Part shown: positions 13,013 through 24,100 of the stretch, one piece after another
Layout of the letters: every line of letters starts with the position of its first letter
Position numbering within the stretch: position 1 is the stretch's first letter
NCBI GenBank assembly: GCA_007922305.1
Contig: ML677334.1
Span: 18,329,291 to 18,393,290, forward strand
Source of the DNA: Dermatemys mawii
Lineage: Eukaryota > Chordata > Testudines > Dermatemydidae
Direction of reading: 5' to 3'
Length of the DNA stretch: 64,000 nucleotides
Position numbers and translations under genes: made by a program
The notes under the pieces: generated by a model
Told to the model about the DNA's origin: nothing
Database searches by the model: none
The model's input: only the letters and a program-made list of their open reading frames with translations

Positions 13013-15062
13013 CTGAAAGGGGGAGAAAAACACAGGAAGTGAGTTTAGTCAGTCAAATGAAATTTCTTACAAGTGATACTTATTTTGGAAAGGCAATAAT
13101 CTCACCATAGTTAGAGATGCAACCAGCTTTCATTATAAATCCATACTATAGTCTGCTCCTCTCTCCCAATCACTTTAGCCTAAAAAGTATCTAAAAGCAA
13201 AGAAGAATGTTTCAAAGAAGTGTCATATATCTAAAAGCAAAGAAGAATGTTTCAAAATGTTTTCAAGTTACAGGTCATTAAAAAGCTTCCCTGGTTTGAA
13301 ATTTTGTCTTTTCCTTAATAAATAAAGAGTTTATTGTCTCAGTCAAAACTGCTAGTTACTATTCCTTGAAGATTTTCATACAGTTACTAAGTCTTGGAAA
13401 TTCATTTGTGGTCTGTAGTTTAAGATCCAATGATTTCAGTGGGAGTGCGAAGCCAAGCCAGTTCCCATTAATTTCACTCAGGGTCTTTTTCCATTTACTT
13501 CAGTGACATCAGGATCATATGCTACATATGTCTGTAAGAACATACTGCTCTCTATTGGCTGGTTGTTTGAACACATGTTGACCTCTGTTAGGGAACTGCA
13601 GTTTATAAAAGACAAATTATCCCTACAGCAAATAGCTATCAGAAGTCTTCCTTTGGCAGACTAATTACTGCCAACTGATAAGCAAGTGTGGCTCATTACA
13701 CTCCACTCAAATATACCAAAAGTTGGAGTAACCTGTACAATTGGGATAATAATGCCAACTCACCTTCGAACAGTGCTTTGAGACCTACAGATAATAAAGC
13801 ACTGTGTAGGTGCAAAACATTATTAGTCACATATTTTAGACGAGGTAGCTCAAGCATAAAGAAGTTCAGTGACTTGGTTGGGAGGCACTGTGACCTTAGC
13901 TGTGGTCTTTCTTACTCTTGAGTTGGACATTTTATGCATTTTTTTACAAGTTTTTATTAATATTTGGAATTAAAGTAAGCTGAGATGCAAAGGTTTGCAT
14001 TGTTAGAAACATGAACATGAATATTTTGTAGGTTCAGGGACACCTCATCCAAAGGTGTCATCCAAAGCCTACTTAAGTCAATGGAAACCTTGCCCCTCCT
14101 CTCCACCCACCACCTCATCAACAGAAGGAGGGTGTTGATCCTGAACAGCAGGGGATGTGACACAGTGCCCAGAAGGGGATGATGCGTCAAGAACACCTAG
14201 TTGGCAAGATTAGGAACTGGCTCCTTCCCTTCCTCAAATCTTTTGCCTTCCCATTAGCTGCAGCAACCATGCTGGCCGCATACCCCACCACCACCTCTTT
14301 ATACTCTCCCTGGATTTTCAAAAGGTTTCCACTCTCTCTCCCCTTAGGGTATGTCTTTTCTTGAGCTGGAGATGTCATTTCCAACATGAGCACACATATG
14401 TGCAGTAACTTCCATCTGCACTAAAAACAGGAGTGTAGCTGCAGCAGTGCGAGTGACAGGATGGGCTAGCAGCCCAAGCAAGTACCCACCGTCCTGAGAA
14501 GCGTTGTGCTCAGGGGCAGGTAGCTCATTCCACTGCCTGTCCCGCCACAGCAACATTTCTATTTTTAGCATAGTAGCTCAATCAAAGCTAGCTCAGGTAC
14601 ACATACACACATGGGAAATTACATTTCCAGCTTGAGTGCAGGTGTACAATAATTGTTTTGCAGAGGCTGCATTTTCAAGTCTGATCAATGTTTTGGAGAT
14701 CAGGAAGGATTTTTTGTCTATTTTCTAAGGCTGGAGAGGTTTTTTGCCTTCCTCGAATTATCATGGAGACACGATTGTGTTGCACCCTCCCCGTGTATGT
14801 CGTTTATTCGCCTAAGTATATTAATCAACACCTACTCACTTGAATGGACTTTGACTCAGGGCCTGAATGAGGTGTGGCTCTGTAGGAACCATTGTCAGCA
14901 TCTCCCAAACTTCTCACATTTGTATTTAATATAATCAGGTGGTCTGTCCACCCTCTTAAATGGTGTCTTTATTTAGAAAAGATAAAGATATTAAAAATAA
15001 CCCATGAGCTGGGAAATTCTAAATAAGAAAAAAATAAACATGTTATACCAAAAAATTTTATC
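13013..15062. other. PIGN 5' intron: direct repeat and MITE-like stretch
   Basis: Two 29-bp direct copies (13188-13216 and 13228-13256) occur with a 40-bp period, probably a local duplication. From about 14345 to 14655 the sequence has the look of a decayed inverted-repeat MITE: aggGTATGTCTTTTC at the left, and gtacacatacacaca and a second copy of attacatttcc-type sequence at the right. The remainder is unassigned. Confidence 0.4.
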
Positions 15063-15065
15063 TCA

Positions 15066-15260
15066 GGGTATGTCTACACTGCAATTAGATACCCACAACT
15101 GGCCTGTGCCAGCTAACTCAAACTCACTAGGCTGAGACTAAAAGGCTGTCTAACTGTTGTGCAGACATTCGGGCTTGGTCTGGAGCCCAGGCTCTAGGAC
15201 ACTGCAAGGTGGGAGGGTCCCAGAGCTTGAGCTGATTTTAATTGCAGTGTAGACATACCC
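15066..15260. mobile_element. Palindromic MITE with GGGTATGTCTACACT termini
   Basis: A 195-bp element is bounded by perfect 22-bp terminal inverted repeats beginning GGGTATGTCTACACT. The flanking trinucleotides are TCA and TTA, compatible with a mutated 3-bp target duplication as in PIF/Harbinger. The termini resemble those of the Harbinger element that starts 484 bp further on (GGGTATGGTTACACT). Confidence 0.8.
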
Positions 15261-15267
15261 TTAGGAC

Positions 15268-15740
15268 AGTGGCTCCCCAACTCTGGGGCATGTCCCACTA
15301 GAGGGGCACAGAGAAACATTCAAGGGGGCAGGCAGTGGGGCCCGGGATAGCCGCCATGGGGAGTGAACATTACCCAGCTCTGCTCAGATCACAGTCACAG
15401 CTCCCCTCTGCCCCCAGCCCAGCTCTGCCCTTATTCCCGCTCCACCCCAGCCAGCTCCACCTCTTGTCCCAGCTCCTCCCCCATCCCCAATTCTGTTACT
15501 AAAGATGTAGTTAGAGCAGATTAAAGCACAGACAAACAAACAGAGAAACATCATCAAATTGAGCACAGGGCCTCACTTCGTTTAACTAATTAAACTCCAT
15601 CCTGCCCTCCCATCCCAATTTTATATGATTTAAATTGATGTGTTTAAATACCATACTCAGTGGAGAGGTTACTTTCATCAGATGCTGCAGCATCTTCCTA
15701 GCTCTCAGATTCCACAGTGATGGGGCAGAGTAGAAGAACT
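15268..15740. repeat. hAT-like fragment and unassigned GC-rich repeat
   Basis: The sequence begins cagtggctccccaactctgg, resembling hAT-type MITE termini, and passes into a pyrimidine-rich stretch (15395-15500). No matching right end or duplication was found. Confidence 0.35.
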
Positions 15741-16211
15741 TGAGGGCTTGGTTACACTGGCACTTTATAGCGCTATAAAGCTCCCACGAGCGCTATAACC
15801 TCCTCCCCGTCCACACTGGCAAGGCACGTAGAGCGCTATAATCGCTGAGTTATAGCGCTATTGTTAATCCACCTCCGCATGGGGAATAAGGGCTGTAGCA
15901 CAGCTGCTGTAGCGCTACAGCAAGAATGTGGACACCCACTGCGCATTAATTGGCCTCCAGCCCGTCCCATAATTCCCGTTCGAGCCACTCTGGTCATCAC
16001 TTGCAAACTCTTTTGTCCTGTCCTCAGGTGACCACACGTCAGACCAGCCCTTTAAAGTTCCAGGGAAATTTGAAAATCCCCTTCCTGTTTGCTCCAGCCA
16101 AGCGTGGCGTGCTCTCAGGGAATCCTTGCAGGTGATCATTCTCATTGATTTGATTGATTGCGTGGCGTGGTCTCAGGGAATCGTTGCAGGTGATCATTCT
16201 GATTGATCATC

Positions 16212-16774
16212 ATGACTCCACGTGCCATGCCTCCTCGCAATAGGCGATTCCCAGCATGGAGCAATAGCGAGGTGCTGGACCTCATCAGCTGCTGGGGGGA
16301 AGAGGCTGTTCAGTCTCAGCTGCGGTCTAGCCGCAGGAATTTTGATACCTATGGGCAGATATCACGGGCCTTGGCGGAAAGAGGCCATGAGCGGGACACT
16401 CTGCAGTGCCGTGTTAAGGTAAAGGAGCTTAGGAATGCGTATCGCAAAGCCTGCGAGGCAAACGGCCGCTCAGGGGCAGCCCCGGTGACTTGCAGATTTT
16501 ATAAGGAGCTGCACGCGATACTTGGTGGTGATCCTACGGTCACTCCATCGATCACCACGGACACTTCCCAGCCCACCAGTGAAGGGGGCGGGTGAGGAGG
16601 AGGACGAAGAGCAGGAGGATGAAGAAGAGGAGGAGGAGGAGGACGAGGCGGCAGCGACCCAGGGCAAGGAGGAGTCCCTGGATGCATGCAGCCAGGAGCT
16701 CTTCTCAACCCAGGAGGGCAGCCAGCCACAGCGTCCGGCGGTTGCAGGGGCCAGCTCAGCAGCGGATTGCGGAG
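16212..16774 (+). pseudogene. Harbinger Myb/SANT-like DNA-binding protein, exon 1 (frameshifted)
   Basis: The first frame (ATG at 16212, stop near 16593) encodes a Myb/SANT-like trihelix: FPAWSNSEVLDLISCWGEEA, then QCRVKVKELRNAYRKA and CRFYKELHAILGG. The following acidic linker (EEEDEEQEDEEEEEEE) and the SQELFSTQE motif continue in a different frame, so a frameshift lies near 16590 in the G/A-rich run. The exon ends at a g|gtaaag donor at 16774/16775. In this superfamily the Myb protein recruits the transposase to the element ends. A 199-bp tandem duplication follows, repeating the donor. Confidence 0.8.
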
Positions 16775-17030
16775 GTAAAGCTGCTTTTCTATGGGGAAGG
16801 CTGGCAGCTTGGGGTGGAAAGGGATGGTGGGGGCATTCCACCTGGAGCTCTTCTCAAGCCAGGAGGAGGGCAGGGGAGCATGCAGCCAGGAGCTCTCCTC
16901 TAAAGCCAGGAGGAGGGCGGCCAGCCACAGCATCCAGCGGTTGCAGGGGCCAGCTCAGCAGCGGATTGTGGCGGTAAAGCTGCTTTTCTATGGGGAAGGC
17001 TTGCAGCTTGGGGTGGAAAGGGATGCTTGC
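16684..17030 (+). repeat. 199-bp tandem duplication inside the Harbinger element
   Basis: Two copies of a block containing catgcagccaggagctct, cagcggattg and gtaaagctgcttttctatgg occur with a 199-bp period (for example gtaaag at 16775 and 16974). The copies differ by small changes. The splice donor of the Myb gene is therefore present twice. Confidence 0.85.
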
Positions 17031-17372
17031 ATGCTTGCCTACATGTGGAATAGAGCACTGATGCAGTCTATCACCTCATGGTAGTCATCATCAGTAATCT
17101 CTTCAAAGGTCTCAATAAGAGTGCTTGCAACGCGCCTGCGCAGGTTTCCCAGGAGAGCCAGCGTGGTCCCCGTCCCGGTCACGGTCACTAGTCCTTGCCA
17201 CTGTGCTATAATGGGTGGGGGTAGCATTGCTGCACATAGGCAAGCTGCATATGGCCCTGGGCGGAAGCCGCATCTCATTAAAATCCCTTCCCTTTGTTCC
17301 TCAGTGACTCGAAGCAACGAGATATCTTCCAGGACAAACACCTACGGAGAATGTTGGGACAGTGTTCAGAGT

Positions 17373-17553
17373 GGGGCTCCTGCAACTTACCAGCACTCCA
17401 CCCTCCCCGCCACAGCTTTTCAGGGCAGGGAAGAAATCCTTCCCCCTGCCTGCTGCTCACACTGGGGCTCCTGCAGCGTACCGGCACTCCCCACCCCCTC
17501 CCCCGCCACAGCTTCTCAGGGCAGGGAAAAAATCATTTCCCTTGCCTCTAGAG
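17373..17553 (+). repeat. 91-bp tandem duplication inside the Harbinger element
   Basis: The block starting ggggctcctgca and containing gccacagctt and cagggcaggg occurs at 17373 and 17464, a 91-bp period, with a few differences. It falls in the presumed Myb intron. Confidence 0.8.
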
Positions 17554-17688
17554 TGCACTCACCATGGCAGGGGCTCCGTTGCTGTATCTGTGCTCGCTGC
17601 GGGACAGGCAAACGGGGAATGCGGGGGAATCATAGGCATGTCTGCTCTTTACAAGGGAACCACTGTTAAATGTATCTTTTTATTTTAG

Positions 17689-18257
17689 AAGGGTCGTCCT
17701 TCAGCCCTGCGCCATCGCTCTTATCAACAGCAGAGAGGCTGAGGCAACTGAGGAAGCGGCCACGAAGGAGCAAAGAGGATCTTGTACAGCAAGTAATGCA
17801 ACAGGCTGTAATGGAGAATTGAGTTGCACAGAGGTGGAGGGAGAATGAGAGCAAGTTGAGGGAGAAGGCGCGGAAGGAGAATGCGATTCACCGCCGGAAA
17901 AGCACCGATAAGCTGCTCTCATTACTGCAGCTTCAATTGCAGACTATGCAGCGGATTGTCACCCTTCAGGAGGAGAAGCACCGCACCCACCACCCCAACT
18001 ATCATTTGCCCCAAATCCCTTCCCCTTCTGGGCCTCATTACCCTCCAGGCCACTATCATCAGCCAAATGGTTATCAACATCCACAGCTGCCTCCAACCCC
18101 TCTGTCTTCATCGAACAACCCCCAAACCCCGGACCATTGTCCACTGCAGTCAACCCCTAATAACATGCCTTACTGCCCTCCGCAAATGGGGTTCGGGGGA
18201 CATGGCCACTGTGAGGGCACCGGAGACTCAGAGACCCGGACATATTCCGATCTCTGA
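17689..18257 (+). pseudogene. Harbinger Myb/SANT-like protein, exon 2 (one in-frame TGA)
   Basis: After a tatttttattttag acceptor the frame joins exon 1 in matching phase (G plus AA). It encodes a basic region (RLRQLRKRPRRSKEDL), a charged helical segment with LLSLLQLQLQTMQRIV, and a Pro/His-rich tail ending TRTYSDL. A TGA at 17820-17822 interrupts the frame after VMQQAVMEN; the reading continues without further stops to 18257. With the exon 1 frameshift this gene looks recently inactivated. Confidence 0.75.
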
Positions 18258-18477
18258 CTGACCCCATGCCACCCCCATTGCACCTCCCCCGGCTTCCCCC
18301 TCACATGCATCACAATATTTTCTTTCAGCAATCGAAGTACCTGATCAATAAATGAATTGTCTTCTTAATAAATGGGTTTCTTTATTAAGTGTACATACAT
18401 TATTACAGGCTACAGAAAAGCAAATGCCTGTTCCTATTAAAAGAATGCTCCCTCCCTCCCTCCATCTGCACCTCACT

Positions 18478-19797
18478 TTAGAACTGGCTTTCAGCCTCAA
18501 AATGCTCCCTCAAGGCTTCCCTGATCCTAACAGCCTCGCGCTGGTCCCCTCTAAGAACCCTGCTCTCTGGCTGGGCGTATGTGGCCTCCAGGCATTGAAC
18601 CTCCAAGGACCATGCCTGAGTGAAGCCTTCGCCCTTCCGCTCACAAAGGTTATGTAGGGCACAGCATGCGGAAATAACCGCGGAGATACTACCCTCGGCC
18701 AAGTCTAGCCTCCCATAAAGACAGCGCCAGCGCGCCTTGAGACGCCCAAAAGCACACTCCACAGTCATTCGACATCGGCTAAGCCTGTAGTTGAACCTTT
18801 CCTGACTGCTGTCCAGGCTCTCTGTGTAGGGTTTCATGAGCCAGGGCATTAAAGGGTAAGCAGGGTCACCAAGAATCACTATGGGCATTTCCACTTCCCC
18901 CACGGGGATCCTCTGGTCTGGGAAAGAAGTCCCGGCTTGCAGCTTCATGAACAGGCTGGTGTTGCGGAAGATGCGTACGTCATGCACCTTTCCAGACCAG
19001 CCAGCGTTAATGTCAGTGAAACGCCCACGGTGATCCACAAGCTCCTGGAGAATCATGGAGAAGTACCCCTTTCAGTTAACGTACTCCTCAGCTAGGTGGG
19101 CGGGCGCCAGAATAGGTATATGGGTCCCATCTATCACCCCTCCACAGTTAGGGAAACCCATTTCTTCAAAGCCAGCCACGATGTCATGCACGTTATCCAG
19201 AGTCACGATTTTTCGTAGCAGGATGCGATTAATGGCCCTGCACACTTGCATCAGCACAACTCCAACGGTCGACTTTCCAACCCCAAACTGGTTGGCCACC
19301 GATCGGTAGCTGTCTGGGGTAGCCAGCTTCCAGATTGCGATAGCCACCCGCTTCTCCAGCGGGAGGGCAGCTCTCAGTCTGGTGTCCTTGTGCCGCAGGG
19401 CGGGGGCGAGTTGAGCACACAGTCCCATGAAAGTGGCTTTTCTCATTCGCAAGTTTTGCAGCCACTGCTCGTTGTCCCAGACTTGCATGACGATGCGATC
19501 CCACCACTCAGTGCTCGTTTCCCGTGCCCAGAAGCGGCGTTCCACGGCCGTGAGCATGTCCGTTAATGACACAAGAAGCTTCGTGTCAAACGCATTCACT
19601 GCTTCGATCTCATCTTCAGACTCATCACTGTCATCCTGCATGTCAAGGATTAACTCCATTGCACACAGAGATGTGCTGGCGACAGTCGTCAACATGTTCC
19701 TCAGCAGTTCTGGATTCATTGCAGCACACGACAATGGAAGACGGAGCGCGCCTTGCTGAAACCCTTGAAAGATGGCGCCGGAGGTGGAAGGAAACAC
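18478..19797 (-). pseudogene. Harbinger DDE transposase (HARBI1-like), one premature TGA
   Basis: One continuous minus-strand frame spans 1.3 kb, broken only by TGA at 19074-19072. The N-terminal half contains the helix-turn-helix part (RKATFMGLCAQLAPALRH, SYRSVANQFGVGKSTVG) and the first catalytic Asp (GVIDGTHIPI). After the stop come VDHRGRFTDINAGWSGKVHD, the second Asp (IVILGDPAYPL) and the catalytic Glu (RMTVECAFGRLKARW), then ALHNLCER. The complete DDE set is therefore present. The TGA sits between EEYVN and KGYFSM, where relatives typically have an Arg. A CGA-to-TGA CpG transition would explain it. The start may be at 19797 or at the next Met, 19719. Confidence 0.92.
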
Positions 19798-20092
19798 AGG
19801 GATTGCTGGGATATGCCAAAAAGCAGCATGGGTAGTTCAAACAGGATGCAGAATGCCCCGCAAGTGACGCCCCCCCTACCACAAGGCATTGCGCCAGATC
19901 AGGAAGAGGTGTACTGTGGGATACATGTCCTAATGCACTGCTCTTAATGCCGTATTAAGTGCCGCAAATGTGGCCATGCTATAATGCTGGAGCATCTCAG
20001 TGTGGACATACAATAGCGCTATTCATATTACTGTATAAGGGGACCGCTATAACCAATAGCGCTATAATCTTGAAAGTGTAACCATACCCTAA

Positions 20093-20810
20093 ATAAAATA
20101 GAATGCTCCTGTAGTTAAGCTGCGTAAACAGTTACATTACACATTTTGATGTTCAGTACAAGATGACACATTCTTTCCTTAGTTTTTTTCATGAATTGGC
20201 CTCGGGTCAGTGGGTCTGACAATCACTGTGTAACTTTAGTGCTGTCTGGTCAGATTACTTTAATCCACAGAATTAATGCAAATGAAATTATTTTAATTTA
20301 TAACCACAGTTTAAATTACATTAGCTCAGACTACACCTTTAGGCACAACACGTCCAATTACTCATCACTGTCAGAAGCCTTCAAGAAAGGCAGCTCTCAG
20401 TGCAGTTGTTCACACCACTTCTCTCACTGATTCACTTCCTGCTTCTAGTCTGCTCCAATTTACCCTCTACCTCTCAAGTCGCAGTGCTGTATATTATCAC
20501 TCTAAAAGATATCCAATCAACCCTTCATATTACAGTTGACTTGACTTATATTTTACACCTTGGGGAAAAATTATGATGCACTTGGACAAATTCAAGAAAG
20601 CTCTTAAAATAGTGCTTAATTTGAATTCGATGAGATTTAAGCATATACTTAAGTACCCTTCCAGAATCAGGATGTTTTCCTTAACGTGGGTCTTGTTTAA
20701 TAACTAGCAGGAAGTTAGATTAAGCCTCATACGTCAATGTACTTATGTGCATAGACAAGGGCTTAGTTATTCAAAGGACACAAATACTTTAAGAACAATC
20801 AACATGAGAA
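20093..20810. other. Intronic stretch between Harbinger and DIRS-like elements
   Basis: AT-rich sequence with no recognisable exon or repeat structure. Confidence 0.5.
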
Positions 20811-20870
20811 GGTTACTCACCCTGTGCAGTAACTGAGGTTCTTTGAGATGGCTGTCCCTGTGGGTGCTCC
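20811..20870 (+). repeat. 60-bp inverted repeat, left arm (DIRS-like terminus)
   Basis: This arm starts ggttactcaccctgtgcagt and matches the reverse complement of 21070-21129 with about 7 differences in 60 bp. The arms are 199 bp apart at the 3' end of the DIRS-like copy. DIRS elements have inverted terminal repeats and an internal complementary region, which this may represent. Confidence 0.8.
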
Positions 20871-21069
20871 ACTTGAGGTGAACCTACATCCCTGCATCTG
20901 TGATCAGAGAATTTCAGTAGCAATGCCTGGATGGATCACACATGTACTGTTGCCGTCTTGTGCTGCCTCTGGCAGTTATATAGCACTGTACAACCAAACC
21001 CACCTCAGTTCCTTCTCTACTGCAAAGCCTCTAGCAGGAAACAAAGTAGAGGGGTGCAGAGTGGGTAGC

Positions 21070-21129
21070 GGAGCACCTAATGGGACACCCATCTCGAAGA
21101 ACCTCAGTTACTGCACCAGGTGAGTAACC
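21070..21129 (-). repeat. 60-bp inverted repeat, right arm (DIRS-like terminus)
   Basis: This arm is the reverse-complement partner of 20811-20870. It ends ctgcaccaggtgagtaacc and lies just downstream (minus strand) of the recombinase remnant. Confidence 0.8.
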
Positions 21130-24100
21130 ATTTCTTCTTCTTCAAGGAGTGTTAACCTGGGTGCTTCACTTTATGTGACTATAGGGCAATGCTCCTTCTT
21201 GGAAGGAAGAGGCTTCAGAGTTGCATTTGTGACAGATGATAAAATCGTAAGTCCCCGCAGAGCATCTGATGTCAAGTCCTACTCAGCTGTGTAGTCCTCT
21301 GTGAACGTGTGGGCTGATGCCCAGGTTGCTGCTTTGCACATGTCCGTGATGGGTACGTTGTTGAGGAAGGTTATTGACGAAGAAAGCGATCTGGTGGAGT
21401 GTGTGCGGGTCCCCAGTGGGTGGTAGTTGTTGCTGGCAGTAGCAAAGGTCAGTGCACCCAGAGATCCATTTCAAGAGCCTTTGCTTGGATATGGCAGCTC
21501 CTTTAGATCTTTCCGTGATAGAAAGAAATAACTTTGGCAACTTTCTGAAGGGTTTAGTCCTGTAAATGTACAAAGCTAGTGCCCTTCTGACATCCATGGT
21601 GTGAAACATCAATTTTTGTTTGTTCCCATGAGGTTTCGGGAAGAATATCTGGAGATGGATGGGCTGATTAAAATAGCTGCTTCTTTCTACTTGAGGTAAA
21701 AAAAAATTTGGTAAAAAAAAAAAGTGGCCTTATTTAATTTTTGAAGAAAATTGTGTATGCGGGGTGGGCCATGAGAGCCCCAAGTTCTACTGCTCATCAT
21801 GCAAATGGGATAGTGATGGAAAAGGCCACCTTCATCAAGAGGTGTAGAAGTGAATATGTCACCAAGGGCTCAAAGGGGGATCCAGGAAGGCATCAAAGCC
21901 TAGATTAAGACCCCATGGCTCATATTTCATGATAAAGGTTACAAATACTTTGAGGAATTGTTTAGTTGTAGGGCAGGTAAAGGCTGAGAATTCATGAACT
22001 TTGTAATGGAAAGCCGAGAGTGCTGTGAGCTCGTTGATAGACCCAATTTCTTAAGTTCCAGTATATAATCTAATACCATTGGTAAAGAAGTGGTAGTTGC
22101 CACTGTTTTTCTATTCTGGCACCATATGTGGAATCTCTTCCATTTGTGCAGGTAAGTATATCATGTAGTACACCTTTTGCTATTTAATAGTATGGTCCTT
22201 ACCTCCTCCAAACAGGGCACCTCACTGCCTTGGAACCATGGAGAAACCATGCCTTCAGGTGGAGTATTTCCAGGTTGCGGACCTGGCCTGGATCCTGAAG
22301 CAGGAGATGTGGAAGAAGAGGAAGAGTGCATGGTGCGCATATTGCCATCTTCGGCAGGTCAGGGAACCACATTTGTCTGGACTACGTGGGTATGATCAAG
22401 AGGAATCTGGATTGTGTGTCCTTATCTTGTGTATGACCATGGATAGCAGAGGGGTGAGAGGTGTATCACTCACATGCAGAGTAGAGTATATCACCTTTGA
22501 GGAGAAAAGCATCCCAATTCTGCTCTCAAACAGAAGTGTGGGCACTTCGTGTTCTGGGCTGTAGTGAAGAGGTCTATAGTTGGGAAACCCCAGCTTTCAA
22601 CATCATCTGTAGTACATTGGTGTTTCTTTCTCGCTCATGGTCCTGAGAGGATGTTCTGTTCAACACGCCTGCAGTGGTGTTTTGGCATCCTGGTACTGAT
22701 GTTGGATTCACCAGTTCCACAATTTCATTGCTTTTGTGCACAGGGAGTGTAACCAAGCCCTCCCTGGTTGGTTTACATAAAAACATACAAGCAATGTTGT
22801 ATCAACACTATTATGATCTTGTTCCTGATCATGGGCGGAAAGTGTGAGCATGCCCTGCGAACTGCTCGTAGTTCCAGTAAGTTTATGTGCAATGTTGATT
22901 CTGAGGGGGACCACCTGCCCTGGATTGTGCGGTTGTGCAAATGTGCACCTCAATCTAGCAGAGAAGTATTCATTGTAAGTATAATTGACGGGGTCTGTGC
23001 GAAGGGAACTCCTGCACAAACATTTTGTGATCGAGTCCACCAGTGTAGAGCTTTTCACTTTGACTGGCAACGAAAGGCAATTGTTTTTACTGTGTCTGCA
23101 TGGAATGCATACTGTCCCAGCAGGCAAGAGTGTCTGGCTCAAACCATGCAGGGAACTGAAGTCCCAAGCTGGCAGGGAAAACAGGCTCAGATCGCAGTCC
23201 CAAAGGGGGTTTCTGTGATCCAACTTGTCACACTTTTATCTGCAGAGATGAGCCATCACCACTGCAAGACCTTTGGGGAATACCTGGAGAGCTGCAGTCA
23301 GGCTGAAAGAGAGAACTTTAAACTGGTAATGATTTTGTCCCAGAACAAATCTGAGAAACCTCCTGTGGGAAGGGCTTATCATAGTGTAAAAATACACATC
23401 CTGGAGGCCAAGGTCCAAGATCCAGTCTCCTTCTAGTGCTGGGATTATCACTGCTAGCATGACCATCTTGAACCATTGGGTCTTCACTAATTTGTTGAGT
23501 TCTTTAGGTAGAGAATGGGCTTCATCCTCTATTTCATAACCCAGGAAAAAAAAGATGAGAAAAGAAGCCCCTACTTCTGTGCTGTGTTAGTACTGGCTCT
23601 ATGGCACCTACCTGCAGGAGATGATTTACTTCCTGCCGTAGTAGGAGCTCATGAGAAGTGTCCCTGAAGAGGATGTGATGGTCTGCCATGCTGGATGGAA
23701 TGAAATCAGATGGTCTCCAAAAGAATGGATAGTTGTAGATGGTTCCAGCACTTGAAAATGAGGGAAGCATCTCAGGTTCTCAACCAAACTCTCAAACTGA
23801 TGTCAATGGCTGAGATGGTGGTGGTCTCCATCTTGTGGACCTCTATATTTTTAGAGGTCGTATTGCCTCTTTGACTGGTGCAGATCTTGCTCTGAGTAGC
23901 TTGCTTCTCTCTTTGTATAGGCATATAGATGCCTAAGGACTGAAGAGTTGCCCTTGAGTCTTTTAGTGTGTAGAGATTCATCTACCTTAGCTGCAAACAG
24001 CTTTGGTCCCTCGAATGGTAGATTCTCTATGGTACTTTGTAGCTCTTTAGGGAGCCCAGAGAGATGAAGCAAGGAAGCTCGCCACATGACTATCACCATG

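Larger units (their letters stand above)
15744..20089. mobile_element. PIF/Harbinger DNA transposon, about 4.3 kb, near full length
   Basis: The left end is GGGCTTGGTTACACT and the right end inverted is GGGTATGGTTACACT. The flanking trinucleotides are TGA (15741-15743) and TAA (20090-20092), so the 3-bp target duplication has one mismatch. Inside are two genes facing each other, as usual for the superfamily: a Myb/SANT-like protein on plus (16212-18257, two exons) and a DDE transposase on minus (19797-18478). Subterminal palindromes lie at both ends: an 18-bp one at 15763-15780 and ATAGCGCTAT at the right. The element lies in a PIGN 5' intron. Confidence 0.93.

Noticed and set aside
16470..16977. 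Several long overlapping frames on both strands of the GC/GA-rich Harbinger segment
   Set aside because: They are shadows of the Myb-like exon and its acidic linker; only the frame joining SANT domain, acidic run and SQELFS is supported.
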